This document shows positions 33,790 to 43,733 of a stretch of 64,000 nt of DNA, in pieces; position 1 is the stretch's first letter; every line of letters begins with the position of its first letter. The stretch lies in the NCBI RefSeq assembly GCF_017569225.1, contig NZ_CP071868.1:3782001-3846000 (forward strand), given 5' to 3'. A model generated the notes under the pieces. The model had not been told where the DNA came from and made no database searches. It saw nothing but the letters and a program-made list of their open reading frames with translations. Both the position numbers and the translations under genes were made by a program. The stretch is from Pengzhenrongella sicca. GTDB taxonomy: Bacteria > Actinomycetota > Actinomycetes > Actinomycetales > Cellulomonadaceae.

Positions 33790-35313
33790 GTGCACGAGCT
33801 CGTCCACGTCGTCTCCCTCCTCGCCGCGGGAGTCGCGGCGTGCTGCGGCGCCCTGGTGTGGCGGCGTCGGCGCTCGTCACCGCTGGCAACATCGCTCGCA
33901 CTGATGATGTTCGGCGGCGCGTCCTGGGCGCTGGCCGCCGGCCTGGCCGGGCTCGCCACGACGGGGACCGCGCGTCTCGCGCTCAACTACGCCGTGTACC
34001 CGGGCGTCGCGCTGAGCGTCGCTGCCCTGTTCTGGTACTTCCTCGTCCTCGCCGGGTACGGCCGGCTGCTGACCCGGCGCACCGTCGCGCTGCTGTCGAT
34101 CCAGCCCGCCATCCTGATCCTGGTCATCGTCACCGACCCCTGGCATCACCTGTTCTACGCCCGCGCCGGCCTCGACGCCGCCGGGACGTTCACCATCGTG
34201 ACCGGGCCGCTCTACTGGGTCCACGTCGCGTACAGCTACCCCCTGCTGCTGATCGGGCTCGCCGCGCTGGTCGGCGCGATGCGACGCGCCGTCGCCGGCC
34301 ACCGGCGCGTGTACGCCGAGGTCCTCGCCGGCTCGCTGCTGCCGCTCGTCGGCAACGCGGTGACCATCGCCGTGAGCCCGGGCGCCCCGTCGGTCGACCT
34401 CACGCCGGTCCTGTTCCTCGCGACCGCCGCCTGGTGGCTGCGCATCGAGGGACGCGGAACGCCGCAGCGGCTCGTTCCGATCGCCGCCCGGCAGGTGATC
34501 GGCGCGCTCGACGACTCGATCCTGGTGCTCGACCCCGACGGCCGGCTCGTCGACGCGAACCCAGCCGGCCGGGCGTTCGTCGGGCGGGTGTCGGCGCAGC
34601 ACCGGCTCGCTACGCCCATCGGCGCGCACTGGAACGACGTCGTCGGCCCGGAGATCGCGACCCTCGTGGCTCGGGTCGCGCTGCAGACCTTCCCGCTGCC
34701 AGACGGATCCGTCGTCGAGGTCCGCGCGAACGAGATCACAGGCGACGACGGCACCAACCTCGGCAGGGTGATCCTCATCCGCGACGTCACGGAGGTCGAG
34801 CGGCTGCGCAGCGAGCTCGTCATCCAGGCCTCGCACGACCCGCTGACCGGACTGCACAACCGCCGCCACTTCGACCTCAGCCTCGCCGAGGCGATGCGCC
34901 TGGCGACCGCAGACGCCGACCCGCTCAGCGTCGTGATGATTGACGTCGACCGGTTCAAGACCGTCAACGACTCGCGTGGCCACGCCGTCGGCGATCGCGT
35001 GCTGGTCGACGTCGCGCACACCCTCGCCCGGGACACCCGCGTGGACGACCTCGTCGTCCGGTACGGCGGCGACGAGTTCATGATCCTGCTGCCGCGCACG
35101 ACCGAGGCGGTCGCGGCCGAGCGCGCCGCCGCGTGGCGGCTGGCCTGCGCAGCCCTGAGCTTCACGAGCGTCGGGGAACCGTTCGGCGTCACGATCAGCG
35201 CGGGCGTCGCCCAGATGCCGGCCGGCGCCACCCCGGACGAGTTCCTGCACCGAGCCGACAAGGCCCTCTACCAGGCGAAGTCGGCGGGCCGAGACGCGGT
35301 AGCGGTCGCGTAG
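33790..35313 (+). CDS. Membrane diguanylate cyclase (N-terminal 7TM sensor, PAS-like, GGDEF)
   Basis: 507 residues from GTG at 33790, with AGGAGG six bases upstream. Seven hydrophobic helices occupy residues ~5-210, in the style of the 7TM histidine-kinase sensor domain (YAVYPGVALSVAALFWYFL). A PAS-like segment follows (ALDDSILVLDPDGRLVDAN), then a GGDEF domain with HDPLTGLHNRRHF, MIDVDRFKTVND and the intact active site RYGGDEFMI. No RxxD inhibitory site stands five residues before GGDEF. It should make cyclic di-GMP in response to a membrane or extracellular signal. The synthase operon at 36.7-41.4 kb is a possible downstream target, but this is inference. Confidence 0.9.
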   Translation: MHELVHVVSLLAAGVAACCGALVWRRRRSSPLATSLALMMFGGASWALAAGLAGLATTGTARLALNYAVYPGVALSVAALFWYFLVLAGYGRLLTRRTVALLSIQPAILILVIVTDPWHHLFYARAGLDAAGTFTIVTGPLYWVHVAYSYPLLLIGLAALVGAMRRAVAGHRRVYAEVLAGSLLPLVGNAVTIAVSPGAPSVDLTPVLFLATAAWWLRIEGRGTPQRLVPIAARQVIGALDDSILVLDPDGRLVDANPAGRAFVGRVSAQHRLATPIGAHWNDVVGPEIATLVARVALQTFPLPDGSVVEVRANEITGDDGTNLGRVILIRDVTEVERLRSELVIQASHDPLTGLHNRRHFDLSLAEAMRLATADADPLSVVMIDVDRFKTVNDSRGHAVGDRVLVDVAHTLARDTRVDDLVVRYGGDEFMILLPRTTEAVAAERAAAWRLACAALSFTSVGEPFGVTISAGVAQMPAGATPDEFLHRADKALYQAKSAGRDAVAVA

Positions 35314-35323
35314 CCGCCCGCAC

Positions 35324-35369
35324 GAATCGGCCGAAAGTACGCATTTCCCGCGCGAATTCGGCCCAAACG
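35324..35369. repeat. Imperfect palindrome, copy of a dispersed family
   Basis: GGCCGAA near 35329-35335 faces TTCGGCC at 35357-35363; the outer sequence ATTCGGCCCAAACG is the same as in the palindrome at 48692-48747. It lies just after the diguanylate cyclase stop and could act as its terminator. Confidence 0.55.
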
Positions 35370-35411
35370 TCGGGCGGCACCCCTACGCTGGCAGCCGGCG
35401 GAGGGGGCTTC

Positions 35412-36605
35412 ATGCGGCGAGCGGTTGGGCTGGTGGTGCTCGTCGCGCTCGCGGCGGTCGGGTGCACCGCGGGTTCCGGTGGCAGCGAGCCGACAGAATC
35501 GCTCGGCGTCGCCTACCTCGTGGAGTCCGACCCGAGCGCTGACGCGAGCGCCGCCGCCGACGTCGCCGCCCAGGCCGCGTTCGAGCGGGACCTGCGCCAG
35601 CTGTTGACGCTGCCGCCGATCCCCTCGTTCACCATCCCGACCCAGGCGCTCTCGAGCGCCGAGAACCAGCGGATCTCGGCCGAGCTCGAGCTCGAACCGG
35701 GGCTGTACCAGGGCATCGCCGTCCTCGACGCGCGCTGCACCGACGCGGGCGACGCCGCGCCCGCCGATGGGGCCGCGGGGGCCGCCGGCGCGGCCGGGTC
35801 GACCGGCGCCGCCCAGCACTTCGACGACGGGACCGTCGACGTCACGATCGGCGCCGACGGAACGGGCACCTACGACGCGCCCGACCTGCACGTCGCGGTG
35901 CTCGCCGGCGGCGGGGGCGTCTACGACGACGGCACCACCCGCGTGTCGGTCGCCGCCGACGGCTCGGGCACCTACTCGAGCGGCGAGCGCCGCTTCACGG
36001 TCCGGGCGGACCGCTCGGGTTCCTACTCGGACGCCGACACCCGGATCTGGTTCGACGACAGCGGCGCCGGCGGCTACGAGGACGCAGACATGCGGCTGTC
36101 GTTCACCGCCGCCGGGTCGATGTTCGGCGACGGCGAGCCCGCGGCCGTCGCGGCGGTGCAGGCCGTGCTCGCCGATCGCCTGCCGCTGTTTCCCCCCGTG
36201 CCGAGCCTGAAGCCGATCGAGCCGACCGGGACCGTCTGCGGCACCGTGATCCGGCTCGACGCCAACGTGCTGTTCGAGTTCGACCGCGCGGAGGTCCAAC
36301 CCGACGGCCAGGCCTACCTGCAGCGCGTCGCGACCCTGCTCGCGGCGGTCGGCTCCCCCCGCGCCCAGATCAACGGGTACACCGACCAGGTCGGCGACGA
36401 GGAGTACAACGTCGACCTGTCGACGCGGCGCGCCGACGCCGTCCGGGACCTGCTGGTCGGGTTCGGGCTGAGCCCCGACTCGCTGTCGACCGCCGGCCTG
36501 GGCGAGACCCGACCGCTGCGGCCCGAGACGCACCCGGACGGCACCGACGACCCGGCCGCGCGCCAGCTCAACCGCCGCGTCGAGATCGTGCTGCCGAACT
36601 CCTGA
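35412..36605 (+). CDS. OmpA-like lipoprotein with six 17-residue repeats
   Basis: 397 residues, ATG with GGAGGGGG directly upstream. Lipoprotein signal with lipobox LAAVGC. Residues ~25-135 are Ala/Asp-rich and carry PPIPSFTIP. Residues 138-239 are six back-to-back 17-residue repeats ending G-T-Y or similar. The last ~130 residues are an OmpA-C peptidoglycan-binding domain (VLFEFDRAEVQPDGQAYL, INGYTDQVGDEEYN, STRRADAVRDLLV, RQLNRRVEIVL). A lipid-anchored OmpA domain in a Gram-positive can tie the membrane surface to peptidoglycan. Its role beside the synthase operon is unknown. Confidence 0.88.
   Translation: MRRAVGLVVLVALAAVGCTAGSGGSEPTESLGVAYLVESDPSADASAAADVAAQAAFERDLRQLLTLPPIPSFTIPTQALSSAENQRISAELELEPGLYQGIAVLDARCTDAGDAAPADGAAGAAGAAGSTGAAQHFDDGTVDVTIGADGTGTYDAPDLHVAVLAGGGGVYDDGTTRVSVAADGSGTYSSGERRFTVRADRSGSYSDADTRIWFDDSGAGGYEDADMRLSFTAAGSMFGDGEPAAVAAVQAVLADRLPLFPPVPSLKPIEPTGTVCGTVIRLDANVLFEFDRAEVQPDGQAYLQRVATLLAAVGSPRAQINGYTDQVGDEEYNVDLSTRRADAVRDLLVGFGLSPDSLSTAGLGETRPLRPETHPDGTDDPAARQLNRRVEIVLPNS
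35823..36128 (+). repeat. Six in-frame 51-bp repeats encoding 17-residue units
   Basis: Units of exactly 17 residues; the clearest are DDGTVDVTIGADGTGTY, DDGTTRVSVAADGSGTY and SSGERRFTVRADRSGSY. Each has a turn, an alternating beta strand and a Gly-x-Tyr close. The DNA copies have diverged, so this is an old protein repeat and not a recent expansion. Confidence 0.85.
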
Positions 36606-36672
36606 GACCGGCGCGGCAGCCCGGGGCTTCGCGCGGCGACCCGGGGGCCCCGCGCGGCGCCTCCCGAACCCG

Positions 36673-37925
<1,253 letters not shown>

Positions 37926-37929
<4 letters not shown>

Positions 37930-40025
37930 GGCGCCACCCGCCCGTCGCGATCGGCGGCGTGCCGCGGCGGTCCGACAAGCACGCCGCCACCTCCGCCGCC
38001 ACTGCCATTGCCACTGCCGCCGCCGGCGGCCACGCTGAGATCCAGCTCCCGCACCCGCACGACCTCGACCGGCGCCGCCACGATCTCACCCATTGTCCGC
38101 TGCGCGAGGTACGGGTGGAGGCGATCCGAGCGGCGCCGCGAGCCCTTCACCGCGGTGCCGACGACGAGCAGCGCCAGCAGGATCCACATCACGGTCAGCG
38201 GCTGGAGCCCGTTGCGCACCATCGTCCAGAACGGCTTGGTGCTCTCCCACCCGTCGCTGTCGTTGCCCTCGACGACCGCGCCGTCGCTGCGCTTGCGATC
38301 GATGACGCTCGGCCCGCGGCCGGACAGGGTGTTCTCGGTGACCGACGTCGCCGGCACGAGCCCAACCAAGGTGATCGCGTGGCTCGTGAGCGCCGACAGG
38401 GTGTTGCGCTCGATCACGGCCGACGAGTCGCGCAGGTAGACCCCGTCCGGCCCGCCCGTGACGACGTTGCCCGAGGCCGTCGACTCCGTGACGCCGTCAC
38501 GGATCGCGATGCCGTGCACGGCGTTCGCCTCGAGCTGGTTGCCGACGAGCGTGACCTCCCGCGCGCCGTCGCGCACGACGATCCCCATCGAGTTGCGGTT
38601 CACGTCGTTGCCGTTGACGTTGATGTTCCGCCCGCCGACGATCTCGATGCCGTACCGGAGGTTGTCGTTCGCGACGCTGTTGGCGATCGTGTTGTTGCCG
38701 TAGTCGCCGACCGGCATGCCCGTGGCGTTCGGCCCGTCGGCGAGCGGTTCGCCCCGCACGACGATCCCGGAGCCGCCGTTGTCGAGGCTCTGCACCTCGC
38801 TCAGCATGATCCCCGTGGTGGCCCGGGCCAGGATGATGCCGTCGCCCGCGTTGCCCCGCGACACCGTCTGGGCGACGGAGGCGTTGACCACGAACCGGTG
38901 CATCACGAGGCCGTCGATGAGGGAGTCCTCGATCGTCGAGGTCGCGATGTTGATGCCGTTCGCGCTCGAGACGAACAGCCCGAACGCGTTGCGCGAGAAC
39001 ACCGTGTCCGCGATCTTCGCGGACACGTAGCTGTACTCCGGGTCCTCCAGGTCGGCCTCAGGCACCGGCAGCACCCCCGCCGGGAGCAGGGCATCGATCC
39101 CGCCCGCAGTCGCTGTCGCCTCGGCCGCCTTCGCTTCGGCCGCGGCCGCGCGGCGCCGGTCGGCGGCGGTCCCCGTGGTGTCGGGCACCTCCCCCGCCGC
39201 TCCGGCGGCCGCCCCGTCCACCGCCGTGTCCGCCGCCGAGTCCTTCGTGTCCACCGCGTCCTTGAGCTCACGGCCGAACTTGTCCAGCACGCCCGCGCTC
39301 GGCAGGTCCGAGCCCGTCAGGGCGACGCCGCCGGTGCGCCCGCTCCAGAAGCCGAGGTCGCTGAACGTGACCCCGGCCAGGTCGACCCGGCCGCCGACGG
39401 AGCGCACGTACGCGCGCCCGTCGTCGGTCTTGAGGTCGGGCGCGCCGGCGTCGCGGTCCCAGCTCGTGACGGTCACGGGGGCCGCGCTGGTCCCGCGCAG
39501 GTTGAGCTCCCCACCGAGGTTGACGATGGAGACGAACCGGGCCGCGTCGCTGGCCATCCGGATCTCCAACGGCCCCGCGGAGCCCAGGTCGAGCACCGCG
39601 CCGGGCTGGATCACGATGTTCTCGGACAGCAGGTACGCGCCGTCGAGGTCGCGGACGAAGGTCTGCGGCGCGAGTGCGAGCAACTCGGCGACGCCGTAGG
39701 GCGCGTCGCGCTTGGTGAGCACGAGCGTGTACGTCGAGCCGGTGCTGAGCCGGTACGAGCCGTCGACGTCGAGCCCGCGCCAGCGGATCATGCTGGCGAC
39801 CGTGCGCACCTGGGACAGGCGCTCCTCCTCGTCGGCCACGAGGGACGGCTCCGTGCGCGGATTCCCGGGGTACTCGGTCGCCACGCCCGAGCCCTCCGGG
39901 TCGGCCAGGTCCAGGTCCGACGCCTGCGCCGGACCGGCGCCCGCGACGGCCGCCGCCACGAGCGACGCGCCCACGAGTGCCGCAGCGGCCAGCCCGCGCG
40001 CCGGCCGGACCCGCCGCGCACTCAC
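37926..40025 (-). CDS. Membrane-anchored right-handed beta-helix protein
   Basis: 699 residues from GTG at 40025 (GTGA overlap with the synthase stop). Signal peptide (GLAAAALVGASLVAAAVAG), an N-terminal domain ending about residue 250, an Ala/Asp-rich low-complexity stretch (~residues 260-310), then a long NosD-type beta-helix (for example NNTIANSVANDNLRYGIEIV, NINVNGNDVNRNSMGIVVR). One C-terminal membrane helix (LTVMWILLALLVVGTAV) is followed by a basic, Gly/Ser-rich cytoplasmic tail. The helix therefore faces outward. It lacks a DPHD motif of mannuronan epimerases. Position directly after the GT2 synthase suggests it handles the nascent chain. Confidence 0.85.
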
Positions 40026-41404
40026 GCCTTCACCTCCCAGACGCTCTGGGGCGTGACGACCGGCGCGTGGACGACCGGCGCGTGGACGACCGGCGCGTGG
40101 ACGACCGGCGCATGGACAACGGGCGCGTTGACGACGGACGCGTTGACGACGGACGCCGACCCCTGCCCGTCCCCGCCGACCTGGTCGGCGTGCCGGGTGA
40201 GCCAGCCCTGCTTGTTCATCGTCGCGAAGGCGTACAGCTTGATCGGCAGCGCGATCATGATGACCACGAGCGTCAGCAACGGCAGCAGCAGCAGGTCGCG
40301 CGGGTGCCGGCGCAGGTGCGAGAAGCCGCGGACCCCGCGGCCCAGCAGCACCCAGGCGAGCGCGAGCACGATGCTCAGGGCGTTGGGCTCGATGCGGGCG
40401 AAGAACAGGTAGCCGATCGTGATGCCCATGGTCACGGGCGTGAGCAGGATCTGCAGCACCGTGATCTTCGTGACGAACGGGACCCGCCAGAGCCAGCCCT
40501 TGGCCACGGCGGTCAGGTAGCAGCGGTAGGAGTTGCGGCTCCACCGGATCCGCTGCTTGACGAAGGCCCGGAACGAGTCGGGGAACATCGACAGGGCCTT
40601 GGCGCTCGACTGGTGCACCGTCTTGTAACCCGAGGAGAGCACGAGCCAGGTCAGCCGCCCGTCGTCGCCGGCGATGCACCGGCGGCCGAGGAAGAACTCG
40701 TCCTCGAGGTGGACCAGGACGGGCACCACGACCGAGCGCCGGTACACGGCCGTGCGGCCGGAGACGCAGGCGACCGCGCCGGCCGCGCCCATCGCGGGGA
40801 CGTAGTCGTAGTAGCGCAGGTCCACCAGCCAGTCGGCGATTCGCCGCCACACGCTCGTGCCGCGCTCGTACACGTTCTGCTGCGTACTCACCGCGCCCAC
40901 GTCCGGGTCGACGAACGGCATCTGCACGGCCTCGAGCAGGCCCGGCGTCCACGAGGTGTCGGAGTCGACGAGCACGAGCAGCTCGCTCGTGGCCAGGCGC
41001 ATCCCGACGCCGAGCGCGGACCGCTTGCCGGCGTGCTTGAACATCACCGCGGTCACCCGCGGGTCGCCGCGCAGCGCGATCCGATCGCGGGCCTCGGTGT
41101 CGGCCACGTCGAGCACGATGATGACCTCGGTCGGGTCGTGGCTCAACCACGAGTCGAGGCAGCGCAGCAGGATGTCGGGGTCCTCATGGAACGACGGCAC
41201 CACGACCGAGGTCGTGGTCCGGAAGTCGTTGACCACCGCCCGCGCGCGCCGGGAGAGGATCACCCGGTACAGCCACAGGCCCCACACGACGAGCCCGGCC
41301 ACGGCCAGCGGGAACGCGTCTCGAAGCTGGCCGACGTCGAGGTTGCCGACGTACAGGTCGGCGAGGGGAAAGTCGAAGCGAGGCTCAGGCGTCGAGAGGT
41401 CCAC
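40022..41404 (-). CDS. Processive GT2 membrane glycosyltransferase (hyaluronan/cellulose-synthase-like)
   Basis: 460 residues. One N-terminal membrane helix (~residues 30-50), a GT-A domain with SVVVPSFHEDPDILLRCLDS, the DxD-type VLVDSDTSW, the second acidic motif LVHLEDEFFLG and the processivity signature KQRIRWSRN (Q-x-x-R-W type), then about four C-terminal helices. This matches HasA/cellulose-synthase/Alg8-like enzymes that polymerise and extrude a glycan. No PilZ domain is present. The cytoplasmic tail carries a tandem run of VVHAP/VVNAP pentapeptides. First gene of an overlapped operon with two beta-helix proteins. The product polymer is unknown. Confidence 0.9.
   Translation of the reverse strand: MDLSTPEPRFDFPLADLYVGNLDVGQLRDAFPLAVAGLVVWGLWLYRVILSRRARAVVNDFRTTTSVVVPSFHEDPDILLRCLDSWLSHDPTEVIIVLDVADTEARDRIALRGDPRVTAVMFKHAGKRSALGVGMRLATSELLVLVDSDTSWTPGLLEAVQMPFVDPDVGAVSTQQNVYERGTSVWRRIADWLVDLRYYDYVPAMGAAGAVACVSGRTAVYRRSVVVPVLVHLEDEFFLGRRCIAGDDGRLTWLVLSSGYKTVHQSSAKALSMFPDSFRAFVKQRIRWSRNSYRCYLTAVAKGWLWRVPFVTKITVLQILLTPVTMGITIGYLFFARIEPNALSIVLALAWVLLGRGVRGFSHLRRHPRDLLLLPLLTLVVIMIALPIKLYAFATMNKQGWLTRHADQVGGDGQGSASVVNASVVNAPVVHAPVVHAPVVHAPVVHAPVVTPQSVWEVKA
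40051..40155 (-). repeat. 15-bp tandem repeat at the end of the GT2 synthase gene
   Basis: Roughly seven units of the 15-mer GGCGCGTGGACGACC (plus strand), some exact, encode repeated VVHAP then VVNAP in the synthase tail. Being a multiple of three, gain or loss of units changes tail length without a frameshift. Confidence 0.85.
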
Positions 41405-41499
41405 GAGGCAAGCCTTCCGGGGGGTGTGACCGGCACCAGCGGGCGCTTGGTTTCGTCTGGAAATCTACTGCGCGAGCCCCGGCCACGCGCCCCCCATTG

Positions 41500-41600
41500 T
41501 GACTAATTAATGCTTATGCCCCGTTTTTCACCCGTTTAGTGTGGTTGAGTACGATTCTGTTTGGAACCAATGCACGAATTCTTTCGGCGCCGTTCATCTC
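41500..41600. promoter_or_regulatory. A/T-rich island upstream of the GT2 operon
   Basis: Within very GC-rich DNA this stretch contains TGACTAATTAATGC and GTTTTTCACCC and is the likely promoter area of the minus-strand GT2 operon starting at 41404. It is also the 3' end region of the secreted beta-helix gene. No single -35/-10 pair stands out. Confidence 0.4.
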
Positions 41601-41623
41601 GAACGATTGCCATTCACCTGCGG

Positions 41624-42976
41624 TCAACCGCACGCCACGTTCGCTCGACCGAGCCCGGCTGCGGTCACGGTGTTGTCGCACCGCACGACGTTGCCGGTCG
41701 AGCTCGCGTTGTGGATGCGGAACCCGTACCCGGCCGAGTTCACGGTCGCCGTGTTGGCGGTGAAGGTGTTCCCCCGGCCCCACCCCGTCGCCACCACGTG
41801 CGTCTGGAAGCCGTCGAGCAGCGCGGTCGTGCCGACGTTCGCCGAGATCGTCCAGCCGTTGCCCTTGACGTCGACCCAGGAGTCGGCGCTGTTGAGACCG
41901 GCCATGCCGGCGCCGTTGAACGTGTTGCGGGTCAGCACGCCGCCGGTGGTGCCCTCCTTGATGTCGACGCTCTCCGCGCCCGTCGCCCAGATAGCGTTCC
42001 CGCTGATGACGTTGCGGTCGCTGGCGTCCGGCGCACCGCCCGAGTAGGTGCCCCAGTTGGACACCGCCGACCCGATGTAGATGCCCTCGCCGTACTGCGG
42101 CTTCGAGACCCCGACGTCGTGCACCTGGGAGCCGCGGACGACGTTGTCGCTGGAGAACGCACGCAGGTGGATACCCTCTGCCCCGATCTGCGCGACCTCG
42201 ACGCCGTCGACGACGGCGTGGTCGGTCTCGTCGAGCACGATGCCCTTGCTGGCGTTGCGCACCGTGAACCCCGCGAGGGTCCAGTGGTCGGCGCCGACCA
42301 GGTGGAGCCCGTAGTGCTCGCTCAGCCCGGCCCCGTCGAGGACGGCCGCGCGGGCGCCGCGCAGCGTGCAGGGGGCGGCCGCGGTGCAGCCCCGCGCGAT
42401 CGTGAACTGTTGCTTGGCGGTGTAGACGCCGTTCGCGAGCACGATCGTCCGGCCGGGTGTGGCCGCGGCGAGGGCCGCCGTCAGCTCGGCGCCGGTGCGG
42501 ACCGTCACGGTCGAGCCCGCCCCGGGCGTCGGACTCGGGCTGGGCGTCGGGCTCGGCGTCGGACTCGGGCTGGGCGTCGGGCTCGGTGTCGGACTCGGGC
42601 TAGGGCTCGGCGTCGGGCTCGGCGTCGTCGTCCCGCCGACCGTGAACTGCGCGGCCAGCCGACCCTGCTCGCCCTCGGAGTCGTAGAGGCGGACGTCGAC
42701 CTCGTGCGCGCCGGCGCCGGCCTGCATCGGCCACGAGAACGGCAGCGTGAGGTCGATGCCGAGGTACTCGCCGTCCAGCCGGAACTTCGCCTTGACCGTG
42801 TTGCCGAGGTCGGGGGCCGTCACCGTGAACGTCGCCGGGACGACGGCGCCGGCCAGGGTTTTCCCGCCGGACCCGAGGCCCGGCGGCTCGGCCGCGGCCG
42901 CCGCGGTGGCGCAGAGCAGGACGAGGGCCGCCGCCGTGCCGGCGGCGAACCAGGGGGTGTGCCGTCTCGTAGTCAT
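41624..42976 (-). CDS. Secreted right-handed beta-helix protein, paralogue of the lipoprotein at 36673
   Basis: 450 residues from ATG at 42976; ATG 42997 is equally possible, neither has a clear ribosome-binding site. Signal peptide (GTAAALVLLCATAAAAA), a ~100-residue beta domain, a Ser/Thr-Pro linker of about 35 residues (TPSPSPTPSP type), then a beta-helix of ~290 residues with GEGIYIGSAVSNW, SVDIKEGTTGG, SWVDVKGNGWTISAN and LLDGFQTHVV. These line up with the lipoprotein at 36673. Linker and architecture resemble secreted polysaccharide-active enzymes with an accessory binding domain, so pectate-lyase-like or epimerase-like activity is possible but unproven. Confidence 0.87.
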   Translation of the reverse strand: MTTRRHTPWFAAGTAAALVLLCATAAAAAEPPGLGSGGKTLAGAVVPATFTVTAPDLGNTVKAKFRLDGEYLGIDLTLPFSWPMQAGAGAHEVDVRLYDSEGEQGRLAAQFTVGGTTTPSPTPSPSPSPTPSPTPSPSPTPSPTPSPSPTPGAGSTVTVRTGAELTAALAAATPGRTIVLANGVYTAKQQFTIARGCTAAAPCTLRGARAAVLDGAGLSEHYGLHLVGADHWTLAGFTVRNASKGIVLDETDHAVVDGVEVAQIGAEGIHLRAFSSDNVVRGSQVHDVGVSKPQYGEGIYIGSAVSNWGTYSGGAPDASDRNVISGNAIWATGAESVDIKEGTTGGVLTRNTFNGAGMAGLNSADSWVDVKGNGWTISANVGTTALLDGFQTHVVATGWGRGNTFTANTATVNSAGYGFRIHNASSTGNVVRCDNTVTAAGLGRANVACG

Positions 42977-43077
42977 ACTGAGCACGTTCGGCAGCATGTG
43001 CACGCTTGTGAGGATTGTGCTTGTCTGCACACGCGCGGCGCGCTCGTCGACACCCCGCGGCGCGTGGCGGCGCCGGC

Positions 43078-43704
43078 TCAGGCGAGGTCGAAGCCCAGCA
43101 CACGCGCGGCGGTCAGCGGCGTCGGCTCGGCGCCGAACGACGCGCCGATCCCCTCGTCCGCGGCGAGCGAGCGCAGCTCGGCGCGGTCGATGTACAGCGT
43201 GCCGCCGAGGTGGTCGGTCTCGTGCTGGACGATGCGCGCCGGCCACCCGGTCACGATCTCGTCGAGCGGCTCGCCCGAGCCGTCCTGCCCCGTGAGCCGG
43301 ACGCTGCGGTGCCGCGCCACGACGGCCTGCCAGCCCGGCAGGCTCAGGCAGCCCTCGTAGAACGAGGCCCGCTCCGGCGCGGCCGGCTCGTACCGCGGGT
43401 TGACGAGCACGCGGAACGCGAGCGGAGCGCGGTCGCGCACCGCGGCGAGCTCGGGGTCGAGGCCGCCCGGGTCCTCGATGACCGCCAGGGCGAGCGGGAT
43501 CCCGATCTGGGGCGCCGCCAGGCCGACGCCCGGCGCAGCCCGCATCGTGCGGCGCATGAGCTCGATCAGGTCGGCGAGCGTCGCGGGCGCGAGCTGGCCC
43601 GTGTACGGCGCGGCCACGCCGCGCAGCACGGGGTGCCCCGCCGCCACGATCGGCGCCGGGTCGGGTCCGGCCAGGATCCGCTCGACGTACTCCTGCAGGC
43701 TCAT
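43078..43704 (-). CDS. def: Peptide deformylase
   Basis: 208 residues, ATG at 43704 preceded by only a weak GGTGG. All three family motifs are present: GVGLAAPQIG, EGCLSLPG (metal-binding Cys) and QHETDHLGG (the H-E-x-x-H variant QHETDH, two metal His and catalytic Glu). It removes the formyl group from nascent proteins. It follows glmM on the same strand after 29 bases. An N-terminal ~20-residue extension before PIVAAGHPVLR is usual in Actinobacteria. Confidence 0.94.
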   Translation of the reverse strand: MSLQEYVERILAGPDPAPIVAAGHPVLRGVAAPYTGQLAPATLADLIELMRRTMRAAPGVGLAAPQIGIPLALAVIEDPGGLDPELAAVRDRAPLAFRVLVNPRYEPAAPERASFYEGCLSLPGWQAVVARHRSVRLTGQDGSGEPLDEIVTGWPARIVQHETDHLGGTLYIDRAELRSLAADEGIGASFGAEPTPLTAARVLGFDLA

Positions 43705-43733
43705 CGCCACCGCTGCGCGCCCCGCCGGCCGGG

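Noticed and set aside
40051-40155. Possible CRISPR array (short repeats)
   Set aside because: Units are contiguous 15-mers with no spacers and lie in frame inside a coding region.
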